Shown one piece after another: positions 7,490 to 15,116 of a DNA stretch of 64,000 nt. Origin of the DNA: Lysobacterales bacterium (lineage in GTDB: Bacteria; Pseudomonadota; Gammaproteobacteria; Xanthomonadales; SZUA-36); assembly GCA_028289465.1 (NCBI GenBank), contig JANQPM010000089.1, positions 1 through 64,000 on the forward strand, in the 5' to 3' direction. Positions within the stretch are counted from its first letter, which is position 1. Each line of letters starts with the position of its first letter. A program made the translations under genes and the position numbers. The notes beneath the pieces are model-generated. The model saw only the letters and a program-made list of their open reading frames with translations, was not told the DNA's origin and did not search any database.

Positions 7490-8413
7490 ATGAGCTTATC
7501 GACCGAAACCAGAGAGAAAATCGAATCCCTGTTGCAGGACAACCGGGTGGTGCTGTTTATGAAAGGCACGCCGCAGCAACCGCAGTGCGGTTTTTCGGCC
7601 AAGACCGCCGGTCTGTTGTCGACGATTGTGCCCGACTACGCCGCGGTGAACGTGCTGGCCGACCAGGACATTCGCGAAGGGATCAAAGTGTTCGGCAACT
7701 GGCCGACGATTCCGCAACTCTATATCGAAAAGGAGCTGGTCGGCGGCTGCGATATCGTCACGCAGATGTACAACAGCGGCGAATTGCATGACATGCTGGG
7801 CGCGGAAAAGCCCGACCGCACACCACCGCAGATCACCATTACCGATACAGCGGCGGAAAATATCCGCGAAGCATCCCGCGGGCACGATGGTCTGGCGCTG
7901 CATTTCAGCATCGATGGCAACTGGCAGTCGCAGTTCAATCTGGCGCCGGAAGAAGGCCATGAAATCGCAGCGGAATCCAACGGTATCCGCGTGTTGATGG
8001 ACCTGGGCACCGCGCAGCGGGCACAGGGTGCGGTGATCGACTGGGTCGACAGCCTGCAAGGCCAGGGGCTGAGCATAGAGTTGCCGGAAGCGCCGCCCGC
8101 AGTCAAACCGCTGAGCGTGCAAGAACTGAAGGCGCTGCTGGATCAGGACCAGGTGCTGCTGGTCGACGTGCGCAATGCCGAAGAACGCGGCAAAGCGGAA
8201 ATCGACGCCGCGGAACCGCTGACCCGGGAGTTGATGGCGCGTATCGACGCACTGGATAAAACGACCCCAATTGCCTTTATCTGCCATCACGGCAATGCCA
8301 GCCAGGGCGCAGCCGAGCACTATCGCCGCGAAGGCTTCACCGATGTCTACAACGTCATCGGCGGCATTAATGCGTGGTCGCTGGAAATCGACCCGTCAGT
8401 GCCGCAGTACTGA
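7490..8413 (+). CDS. Grx4-family monothiol glutaredoxin fused to a degenerate IscA-like domain and a rhodanese domain
   Basis: 307 residues from the ATG at 7490 (AGGA 12 bases before). Residues 1-105 are a monothiol glutaredoxin with the CGFS motif at 33-36, preceded by VVLFMKGTPQQPQ and followed by NWPTIPQLYI and the GGCDI glutathione site; such proteins carry or transfer [2Fe-2S] clusters. Residues about 115-205 resemble the HesB/IscA fold (ITITDTAAENIREA, IDWVDSLQGQGLSIELP) but lack the cluster-binding Cys. Residues 210-307 are a rhodanese domain with Cys265 in CHHGNAS. This three-part form is known from gammaproteobacteria; iron-sulfur or redox function is expected. The DUF427 gene follows 3 bases later. 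Confidence 0.9.
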   Translation: MSLSTETREKIESLLQDNRVVLFMKGTPQQPQCGFSAKTAGLLSTIVPDYAAVNVLADQDIREGIKVFGNWPTIPQLYIEKELVGGCDIVTQMYNSGELHDMLGAEKPDRTPPQITITDTAAENIREASRGHDGLALHFSIDGNWQSQFNLAPEEGHEIAAESNGIRVLMDLGTAQRAQGAVIDWVDSLQGQGLSIELPEAPPAVKPLSVQELKALLDQDQVLLVDVRNAEERGKAEIDAAEPLTRELMARIDALDKTTPIAFICHHGNASQGAAEHYRREGFTDVYNVIGGINAWSLEIDPSVPQY

Positions 8414-8416
8414 ACG

Positions 8417-8698
8417 ATGCGCGCGGTATGGAACAACGCCGTCATCGCCGAAAGCGATGACACCGTGGTGGTTGAGGGCAACCATTATTTTCCGCCCGAC
8501 TCGGTCAACTTCGAATATCTGCGCGACAGCACCAAACATACCGTGTGTCCATGGAAGGGAACGGCGTCCTACTACGATGTGGTTGTCGACGGCCAGCAGA
8601 ACAAAGCCGCGGCCTGGTACTACCCGGAGACCAAAGACGCCGCCCGGCAGATCGCCGGCCGTATCGCATTCTGGCGCGGAGTGGACGTTACCGGTTGA
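8417..8698 (+). CDS. DUF427 domain protein
   Basis: 93 residues, a single DUF427 domain: RAVWNNAVIAESDDTVVVEG, NHYFPPDSVNFEYL, the strongly conserved CPWKGTASYYDV, and AWYYPETKDAARQIAGRIAFW. The family is widespread and of unknown activity. It begins 3 bases after the glutaredoxin-rhodanese gene and is surely in the same transcript. Intergenic 8699-8922 after it shows no gene and no clear terminator. Confidence 0.88.
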   Translation: MRAVWNNAVIAESDDTVVVEGNHYFPPDSVNFEYLRDSTKHTVCPWKGTASYYDVVVDGQQNKAAAWYYPETKDAARQIAGRIAFWRGVDVTG

Positions 8699-8922
8699 GC
8701 GACGAGGCAACTGACAGAATATTCGCCAGCTCCTTGTCTCATGAACACTGAAACATGCATGGCTGTTTAGATTTCAAACTGAGGTACTACCGTCGACTCA
8801 CCTATTATTTACGTTCACGATCCCCCCTTGTCGTGCTTACCTAGGAGCGCCCCTGGGAGCCCCGACTTCTGAGCCGAATCTTCCTTGTTGTTAGGGCCCC
8901 AGCAAAATGGTGCCTGACGGCC

Positions 8923-9558
8923 TCAGGCATTGCTCTCACAGTATGGCGAATTAGGCGTCATATTTGACTGCAGGGAACCCGTGGAACAGTCATATTGAAG
9001 CTCGGTACCGCCAGCACAAACACGAACGCTAGTGAATATAGTGGCGACACCATTGATTGCGACTTTGTTGCCCGCACAGCTAAACGATGTCGTCGCCTCA
9101 GTTTTTGCTTCTCCAGGCTGTTTCCCTGCCTGATCAATCATTCTCAAAACTGACGGGTCTACAGGGTTGTCACCGAAAAATGTGACATTGCTGATTGGCT
9201 CCGCTGCTGACGAGGCAGGCACCATCAGATTGTAAACGATGACCTCATCGGCAACGAAGCGTATCCTCGATTGGTCATGATAAATTAGTGCCTCACCGGC
9301 GGTGGCCGATACATCTTCGGACTCGATTTGGACAGTGCCGGCAATCACAGAGAACACCGGTTTGCCCCGAAACTCTGTGGTATTCATGGCATCACCCGTC
9401 ACGATTATCCCACCGATATCGACTTCCGGAGATTCGCGGTCAATGCTTACCGTGGTATCAGTAATGGATGTTTCCGCAATGACTCCACCGCGGATTTCCG
9501 CTGCCAACACAATACTGGCCGGCAGCGCACTAATTAGTGCGCAGATAAAAAATTTCAC
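8923..9558 (-). CDS. Secreted hypothetical protein with C-terminal Cys residues
   Basis: 211 residues. Start chosen at the GTG 9556-9558 because AAGGGG lies 8 bases before it; the GTG at 9567 would overlap that site. KFFICALISALPASIVLA is a signal peptide with likely cleavage after VLA or AAE. The mature part begins with beta-rich repeating hydrophobic segments (GGVIAET, DIGGIIVTGDAM, PVFSVIAGTVQIESE, AGEALIYHDQSRIRFVADEV), suggestive of a beta-helix or OstA/LptA-like sheet. Four Cys are in the last 55 residues. Not recognised as a named family. Base composition is less GC-rich than the neighbours, so acquisition is possible. Confidence 0.65.
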   Translation of the reverse strand: MKFFICALISALPASIVLAAEIRGGVIAETSITDTTVSIDRESPEVDIGGIIVTGDAMNTTEFRGKPVFSVIAGTVQIESEDVSATAGEALIYHDQSRIRFVADEVIVYNLMVPASSAAEPISNVTFFGDNPVDPSVLRMIDQAGKQPGEAKTEATTSFSCAGNKVAINGVATIFTSVRVCAGGTELQYDCSTGSLQSNMTPNSPYCESNA

Positions 9559-9592
9559 ACTAGGCACCCCTTGTCAGCTCTGTGGGCAAATT

Positions 9593-9622
9593 ATTATAAG
9601 TAGGCCACAGTTCGCAATACAA
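9593..9622 (-). promoter_or_regulatory. Sigma-70-type promoter of the secreted hypothetical gene
   Basis: On the minus strand TTGTAT (9622-9617), 18-base spacer, perfect TATAAT (9598-9593), 35 bases before the chosen start codon. Confidence 0.6.
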
Positions 9623-9777
9623 GACTTACCATGATTACCTCAGGCCACCTCTAGCGTGAGCGGCCGTTCACTGAGTAGTGACGCCCTTACACCGGACTAT
9701 TCCTGCTTGTGACGCTAGTCAGCGGAAGCCCACACCCGCCTTCCGGCAACTGAGACACCACACAGCTATCATGGCGC

Positions 9778-9806
9778 TTGTAAAGCATTACTTGAGATGA
9801 TATAAC
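9778..9806 (+). promoter_or_regulatory. Sigma-70-type promoter of the divergent secreted gene
   Basis: TTGTAA at 9778-9783, 17-base spacer, TATAAC at 9801-9806, 34 bases before the ATG at 9840. The intergenic space between the two divergent promoters (about 9623-9777) shows no gene. Confidence 0.6.
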
Positions 9807-9839
9807 CGGGGCAAATAACCGCATAAAGGGGAGTTTCGA

Positions 9840-10337
9840 ATGCGCATTTTTCTGCTTTGTCTGACCATACTGGTATGCGCTAGCGGACTGGCCTCCGAAT
9901 ACGACAGCCGTATCGTTCGAGCCATTATTCACGAGCTCAATTACCGGGCGTCAGAAATGCTGCCGAACCCTGGAGAAAAAGGGTTTGTGGTTTTCCTGAC
10001 CGACCATTCTCACCAGGGCTTCGTGACACTATTAGGCCCGGACGCAGCCCATGATCAAAGCGCCAGCTATAGCGTTGAAAACGGCATCGTTTCGTATACG
10101 CACGATCAAACAGGCAAAACCGGATCATTTGATTTGGCCACCTACGCCGCAGATCCCGGCGCCCATGACGACATTCAGCCCGAAGCGCTGAGCGGCGTTC
10201 AATGCATTCGCTTTATCAGAGACTGCCGGTCAATCGCGTTGGAAACCTGCAAGTCGCCGAAGGGGCTGTCCGTTTCCGCAAATTGTGCCACGGAGTCCTG
10301 TTCATTTAGCTGTGGCAATTCAGACGGTAGTCATTAA
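9840..10337 (+). CDS. Secreted hypothetical protein, Cys-rich C-terminus
   Basis: 165 residues with a signal peptide MRIFLLCLTILVCASGLAS (cleavage after GLA or LAS) and a strong ribosome binding site AAGGGGAG. The mature protein carries eight Cys in its last 65 residues, in the pattern QCIRF-RDCRS-ETCKS-NCATESCSFSC, so disulfides in the periplasm or outside the cell are likely. No family recognised. It is divergent from another secreted protein with C-terminal Cys; the pair shares a 280-base intergenic region with a promoter each way. Confidence 0.62.
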   Translation: MRIFLLCLTILVCASGLASEYDSRIVRAIIHELNYRASEMLPNPGEKGFVVFLTDHSHQGFVTLLGPDAAHDQSASYSVENGIVSYTHDQTGKTGSFDLATYAADPGAHDDIQPEALSGVQCIRFIRDCRSIALETCKSPKGLSVSANCATESCSFSCGNSDGSH

Positions 10338-10527
10338 GGCAGGGGTGATCTCAGCCGCTTCGGACAGACGCAGACGAAAGGAGTCATGGCCGGTCTGATT
10401 CGAGGAATCCGGCGGACTTTCCGAATCAGTTCTCCCGCATGATGACCTCCCCAGTACCATAACTCCGGGTACAATAACCCCGGTACAGTATCTATTACCC
10501 CATAGCTTAGCGATTGAACCGGCCGGC

Positions 10528-11385
10528 ATGCCTTTGACAACCGAGATTATGATGACCTGCCGGGACGGCTTTACGCTGGCCGGAACACTGGCGCAAACCG
10601 ATGCGCCGGCGAAAGCGAGCCTGGTGATCTGCAGCGCGCTCGGCGTACCGCGCAGATACTACCGCCGATACGCCGCTTATCTGGCCGATAACGGCTACCG
10701 GACGCTGATTTTCGATTACCGCGGCATCGGCGATTCCGTCCTCGATGCCGATACCGAAATCCGTATGTCGCTCTGGGGCGAGCAAGACATTGACGCGGCG
10801 CTGCGCTATGCGCGGACCAGCGCGCCGGAAACGCCGTTATTTATGCTCGGGCATAGTTGCGGCGGTCAATTGTTCGGGTTGACGCCGGAAAGCACCGGCC
10901 TGGCCGGCGCAATCTTCGTCGGTGCGTCCATGGCTTACTGGAGCCGCTGGCCGACTCCGCTGAATATTGGTGCGCTGGGCCTGTGGTACGGCTTTCTGCC
11001 GCTGTTCAACTGGCGCCGGACCCGCTTTCCGGCGCGCGCACTCGGTATTTCCTCAGTCGACGTGCCGGCACCGGTGATCGCCGAGTGGATTACCTGGGCA
11101 CGCCGCCCGGAATACCTGTTCTACGAAAAATTCGGCCTGGACACCGCAGGCTATGCCGACTTGAGTTTTCCGCTGCTGTCACTCGGCTTTACCGATGACC
11201 GTTACGCGCCGCGCAAAGCCATTCAGGCTTTGCTGGCCCGCTTTCCGAGCGCGCAGATCGACGACCGGACGATTAAACCGCAGCACGGCAAAATCGGGCA
11301 CTTCGGCTTTTTCAAGCCCGCGCTAAAAGACAGCCTGTGGCGGGATACGCTGCGCTGGCTGGAGAAGCACAGCAGTTCGAACTAA
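10528..11385 (+). CDS. Alpha/beta-hydrolase fold protein
   Basis: 285 residues. The hydrolase fold is shown by LVICSALGVPRRYYRRYAAY (oxyanion-hole region), LIFDYRGIGDS after strand 4, and the nucleophile elbow GHSCGG with the Ser in the G-x-S-x-G position; the acid is probably in LSLGFTDDRYAP and the His in IGHFGFFKP. No signal peptide. Resembles the uncharacterised group of RutD/esterase-like cytoplasmic hydrolases (COG4757-type), for which no substrate is known. Upstream (10454-10490) are two 15-base direct repeats GTACCATAACTCCGG / GTACAATAACCCCGG of unknown meaning. Ends 6 bases before the convergent xthA. Confidence 0.8.
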   Translation: MPLTTEIMMTCRDGFTLAGTLAQTDAPAKASLVICSALGVPRRYYRRYAAYLADNGYRTLIFDYRGIGDSVLDADTEIRMSLWGEQDIDAALRYARTSAPETPLFMLGHSCGGQLFGLTPESTGLAGAIFVGASMAYWSRWPTPLNIGALGLWYGFLPLFNWRRTRFPARALGISSVDVPAPVIAEWITWARRPEYLFYEKFGLDTAGYADLSFPLLSLGFTDDRYAPRKAIQALLARFPSAQIDDRTIKPQHGKIGHFGFFKPALKDSLWRDTLRWLEKHSSSN

Positions 11386-11391
11386 GCGGCT

Positions 11392-12156
11392 TCAATCGAA
11401 CTCGGCGACAACCGGCGTATGATCGGACGGCCGTTCCTGGCGCCGCGGTTCGATATCAACATAGGCTGCCCGGCAGCGTTCGGCCATTGCATCAGAGGCC
11501 AGCACCAGGTCGATTCTGAGTCCGCGCTTGCGCCGGAACGCCATCATTCGGTAATCCCACCAGCTATAGATTCTGTCTTCCTGTTCGAACAAGCGAAACG
11601 TATCGGCCAGGCCGAGATCCAGAATCCGCTGAAAGGCGTCTCTCTCCGGCGTGCTGCACAGGATTTTTTCGTGCCAGGCTTCCGGGTCGTGCACATCGCG
11701 GTCCTCGGGCGCGATATTGAAGTCTCCGAGTACGATGACATCGTCGTGCGCGGACAACTGGGACGCGATGTAGTCGGTGACATGCTCCAGCCAGTTCAGC
11801 TTGTAGGCGTATTTATCCGAGCCGACCTCCTTGCCGTTGACCACATACAGATTGATTACCCGGACATCGCCGACCGTCACGGCCAGAATCCGCCGCTGCG
11901 GATCGTCCAGGCCGGGCACATCGGTGACGGGATCGTAGGCCGGCTGCCGGCTCAGCACCGCAACGCCGTTATAGGTTTTCTGGCCCGAATAGGCGCTGTG
12001 ATAGCCGATCTCGGAAAGCGCATCCAGTGGAAACTTGTCGTCCGTCATCTTGGTTTCCTGAAGCGCAAGCACGTCGGGCTGGTTCAGCTCGCACCAAGCG
12101 ATGACCTGGGGCAGCCGCACATTCAGCGAATTGACATTCCAGGATGCAACTTTCAT
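11392..12156 (-). CDS. xthA: Exodeoxyribonuclease III (AP endonuclease)
   Basis: 254 residues, the usual size. XthA removes nucleotides from 3' ends and cleaves at abasic sites in base-excision repair. Catalytic residues are in place: SWNVNSLNVR at the N-terminus (Asn7), metal-binding Glu34 in ALQETK, NLYVVNGKEVGSDKY, Asp145 and Asn147 in LGDFNIAP, YSWWDYR, and Asp245-His246 in PSDHTPVV. Lies downstream of prlC on the same strand with an 80-base gap. AGGA is 8 bases before the start. Confidence 0.95.
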   Translation of the reverse strand: MKVASWNVNSLNVRLPQVIAWCELNQPDVLALQETKMTDDKFPLDALSEIGYHSAYSGQKTYNGVAVLSRQPAYDPVTDVPGLDDPQRRILAVTVGDVRVINLYVVNGKEVGSDKYAYKLNWLEHVTDYIASQLSAHDDVIVLGDFNIAPEDRDVHDPEAWHEKILCSTPERDAFQRILDLGLADTFRLFEQEDRIYSWWDYRMMAFRRKRGLRIDLVLASDAMAERCRAAYVDIEPRRQERPSDHTPVVAEFD

Positions 12157-12236
12157 CTCGGTATCCTAATCGGCAACGCAATCAGCCAAGCCTAGGTAGC
12201 TTTACCGGTGGATGCAAGCGAAACCAATGCGGTCCG

Positions 12237-14282
12237 CTAGACATCCCGAATGTCATAGCTGGCCAGCAGCGGCTCGATGGACGGGCTTCGGCCACGGAAC
12301 GCGACGAAAGATTCCAGTGCCGGACGGGAAGCGCCTGCCGCGAGTATTTCCCGGCGCAGGGACGCACCGATGGACGCATTCATCAGACCCTCGTCCCGAA
12401 ACCGCTCAAACGCATCGGCGGCCAGTTGTTCGGCCCACAGGTAGCTGTAATAGCCCGCGGCATAACCCCCGCCGAACAGATGGCTGAACGCGTTCAGAAA
12501 ACGATCTTCCGAATGGCTGGGCGCAACAGCGACCCGGGCCCTGACAGCGTCCATGATTTCCTGCGGCGGGCGCGGGCGAGGCTTTGCCTGCTCCAGGTGC
12601 AGTTCCATATCGACGATCGCAAACTCCAGTTGCCGCACCAGTTGCATGGCCTTCTGGAAATTCCGCGACCGCCACAGTTTCCGGTACAGCGGATCGGGCA
12701 TTGGCTTTTCGGTCCGGTAGTGACGGGCAAAGCGCAGTAGCGATTCGCGCTCCAGGCACCAGTTCTCCATGATCTGGCTCGGCAGTTCTACCGCATCCCA
12801 CTCGACATTGGAGATGCCGTTAATCGGCGGCCAATCGACCTCGGTCAGCACATGGTGCAGGCAATGTCCGAACTCGTGAAACAGGGTTTCCACATCGCGA
12901 AAATTCAGCAGCGAAGGCTGGCCGGCCGACGGTGGCGAAAAATTACAGCACAAGAACGCAATCGGTGTCTGAACGCGCTGAGCGGTTCGGCGCCGGGACC
13001 GGCATACATCCATCCACGCACCGCCACGCTTGTCGCTGCGCGCGTACAAATCCAGATACAAGCCACCGATGGCCTTTCCGGCCGAGTCGGAAACCGTCAG
13101 GTACCGAACGTCGCGATGCCATAGCGGCGGCGATGCGTCGTCGGAAAAACGCAGACCGAACAACCTGCCGGCAATGTCCAGCAAGCCGTCCAGCACCTGC
13201 GGCACCGCGAAATACGGCTGCAGTTCTTCCTGGCTGATCGCATAGTTCTGCCGGCGCAGTTTTTCCGACCAGTAGGCCACATCCCAGACTTGCAGCGCAT
13301 CGGGTCCGCCCTGCTCGCGAGCGAATTCGGACAGCTCGGCGAATTGCCGCTCGGCCGCCGGTCTGGCCCGAACCAGCAGGCCCTCGAGAAATTGCCGTAC
13401 CTGCTCGGCAGACTCGGCCATGCGCACCGCTATGGCATAGTCGGGATAGTCGGAAAAGCCGAGCAATCCGGCCAGTTCCTGGCGCAGGGACAGCAGGCGC
13501 ATCATCGCCGGGCGATTGTCCCATTCGCCGGCATTGGGCCCGCGATCCGATGCCCGCGTTACATAGGCATGATGCACTGTCTCGCGCAATGCCCGGTCGT
13601 CGGCATAGGTCATCACCGCAAAATAGCTGGGGTAGCTGAGGTCGATCAGCCAGCCCGTCTCGTGCTGTTTTTCGGCCAGATTGCGCAGCAGGTTTTTTTC
13701 GTTTTTCGGCAGACCGCGTAGCTGATTCTCGTCGTCAATTCGCTTAAACCAGCCGTAGGTCGCATCCAGCACATTTTCGGAGAACCGATTGCTTAGTTGC
13801 GTCATTTCCTCGGTCAGTTCGCGGTAGCGCTGCTTTTTCTTGTCGTTCAGCGTCACGCCGGATCGCTCGAAATCCCTCAGCTCCAGTTCGATCAGGCGCT
13901 GCTGCTTTTGGTCCAGTTTTTCACCACCCAGCCGGCGGTATGCGCGATACAGGCGCTCATTCTGAGCGCGCTCGTTTTGCTGCTGGGTAATCAACACCAT
14001 CGCTTCGCGGTAGACCGCCCGCAGCGCGTCCGAATCTTTGACATTGCTCAGATGAGAGACCTGCGACCAGGCTTGCGCGATTCGATCCGTCCAGTCCAGT
14101 TCCCGCTCCACCAGTTCGTCCCAGTTCAGGTCCCGGTCGTTCTGCAACAAGGTATCCAGGCCGCTTTGATAAGCGCCGATAAGCTGCCGAATGGCCGGCA
14201 GCACATGTTCCGGCTTCAGCAGGTCGAAACGCGGTAAACGATCCTCGCCTAGCAGCGATGTGTCCAAAAGGGGGTTGCTCAT
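12237..14282 (-). CDS. prlC: Oligopeptidase A (M3 family zinc metallopeptidase)
   Basis: 681 residues from the ATG at 14280-14282 (MSNPLLDTS), equal in length to E. coli OpdA/PrlC. Zinc site H469-E-F-G-H473 in ETLFHEFGHCLHH with the downstream Glu in VEWDAVELPSQIMENW; N-terminal helical half DLLKPEHVLPAIRQLI is typical. It degrades short peptides including cleaved signal peptides in the cytoplasm. A longer frame to 14327 exists but adds an unlikely N-terminus. The divergent dgkA gene starts 146 bases away. Confidence 0.95.
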   Translation of the reverse strand: MSNPLLDTSLLGEDRLPRFDLLKPEHVLPAIRQLIGAYQSGLDTLLQNDRDLNWDELVERELDWTDRIAQAWSQVSHLSNVKDSDALRAVYREAMVLITQQQNERAQNERLYRAYRRLGGEKLDQKQQRLIELELRDFERSGVTLNDKKKQRYRELTEEMTQLSNRFSENVLDATYGWFKRIDDENQLRGLPKNEKNLLRNLAEKQHETGWLIDLSYPSYFAVMTYADDRALRETVHHAYVTRASDRGPNAGEWDNRPAMMRLLSLRQELAGLLGFSDYPDYAIAVRMAESAEQVRQFLEGLLVRARPAAERQFAELSEFAREQGGPDALQVWDVAYWSEKLRRQNYAISQEELQPYFAVPQVLDGLLDIAGRLFGLRFSDDASPPLWHRDVRYLTVSDSAGKAIGGLYLDLYARSDKRGGAWMDVCRSRRRTAQRVQTPIAFLCCNFSPPSAGQPSLLNFRDVETLFHEFGHCLHHVLTEVDWPPINGISNVEWDAVELPSQIMENWCLERESLLRFARHYRTEKPMPDPLYRKLWRSRNFQKAMQLVRQLEFAIVDMELHLEQAKPRPRPPQEIMDAVRARVAVAPSHSEDRFLNAFSHLFGGGYAAGYYSYLWAEQLAADAFERFRDEGLMNASIGASLRREILAAGASRPALESFVAFRGRSPSIEPLLASYDIRDV

Positions 14283-14428
14283 CGGCTCTCGTGTTCTGAT
14301 CGGTGACCGGGATGCTAACATAAGCAAACCTGTATGGCCCTCGGAGGCAATCTTGACTGAAAAAGCCGGTGCCCGTCCTTTTCACGCCGCCGAATATACC
14401 GGTGCTGGCTTCGGTCGAGAGTGAACCG

Positions 14429-14797
14429 ATGAAACCGGGCAAAACGGGAATCAGCCGGCTGATCAACGCGACACGCTATTCAAGCAAGGGCCTGGTCGCG
14501 GCATTCCGCCACGAGGCGGCATTTCGGCAGGAACTGGTGCTGGCGGCAATCGGCATTCCGGTCGCCGCCTGGCTGACCGAAACCATTACCCAGTTCCTGC
14601 TGCTGACCATACCGCTGATTTTGCTGCTGATCGTCGAACTGACCAACAGTGCGATTGAAGCGGTTGTCGACCGCATCGGCGACGAATATCATGAGCTTTC
14701 CGGACGGGCCAAGGACCTCGGCTCCGCTTCGGTATTGCTGACGCTGGTACTCATAGGACTTTGCTGGGGTTTAGTTTTATATGACATTTACCGATAG
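14429..14797 (+). CDS. dgkA: Diacylglycerol kinase
   Basis: 122 residues from the ATG at 14429 (GAGAGTG before it), the standard size for prokaryotic DgkA. Motifs: INATRYSSKGL, the active-site FRHEAAFRQEL (Glu for ATP binding), three transmembrane helices (about 33-48, 51-70, 97-118) and the strictly conserved VELTNSAIEAVVDRIGDEYHELSGRAKDLGSA, here in two parts around the second helix. Phosphorylates diacylglycerol to phosphatidate in the inner membrane, recycling the lipid left from osmoregulated glucan synthesis. The next gene overlaps it by 17 bases. Confidence 0.95.
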   Translation: MKPGKTGISRLINATRYSSKGLVAAFRHEAAFRQELVLAAIGIPVAAWLTETITQFLLLTIPLILLLIVELTNSAIEAVVDRIGDEYHELSGRAKDLGSASVLLTLVLIGLCWGLVLYDIYR

Positions 14798-15116
14798 ACC
14801 ATTACGCACATTTTCGCCAATCGTCCTGATCGTGCTGGGCCTGACCTTGTCGGGCTGCCCGGCTCCCGAGCAAAACCAAGGCGGAGAGGACATCAATGCC
14901 GGTGCCGCCGCGGAACAGCAAGACTGCACCGTGGCGCCCGAAGGCAATCAGGACAAAGCCTGCCCGATGCACTACGAACCGGTTTGCGGCTGCAACGGAA
15001 AGACCTATTCAAATAGCTGCTTTGCCGCACTGGCCGGTGTGTCCTCGTGGACCGACGGACGTTGCGAAGGCGATGACCTGACCCGTGCGCTGAAGCCGGC
15101 CGCAGCCGGCGGCTAG
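14781..15116 (+). CDS. Lipoprotein with a Kazal-type protease inhibitor domain
   Basis: 111 residues. Positions 1-26 are a lipoprotein signal with lipobox TLSGC; a Glu/Gln/Ala-rich linker follows, then a Kazal domain of about 50 residues: ACPMHYEPVCGCNGKTYSNS, C-x-A-A-x-A-G-V and a final Cys in DGRCEG, i.e. the six-Cys pattern of Kazal inhibitors (first Cys in QDCTVAP). Such domains block serine proteases; bacterial versions anchored to the envelope are known but rarely studied. It starts inside the last codons of dgkA, so it is in the same transcript. Target protease unknown. Confidence 0.88.
   Translation: MTFTDRPLRTFSPIVLIVLGLTLSGCPAPEQNQGGEDINAGAAAEQQDCTVAPEGNQDKACPMHYEPVCGCNGKTYSNSCFAALAGVSSWTDGRCEGDDLTRALKPAAAGG

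Noticed and set aside
7496-8320. 274-residue frame opposite the glutaredoxin-rhodanese gene
   Set aside because: Shadow of a clearly real gene in the other strand; no domain can be seen in it.
10454-10497. Two 15-base direct repeats GTACCATAACTCCGG / GTACAATAACCCCGG upstream of the hydrolase gene, considered as iteron or operator
   Set aside because: Only two copies, with TACAAT-like words that may simply be a -10 region; not enough for a call beyond noting it.
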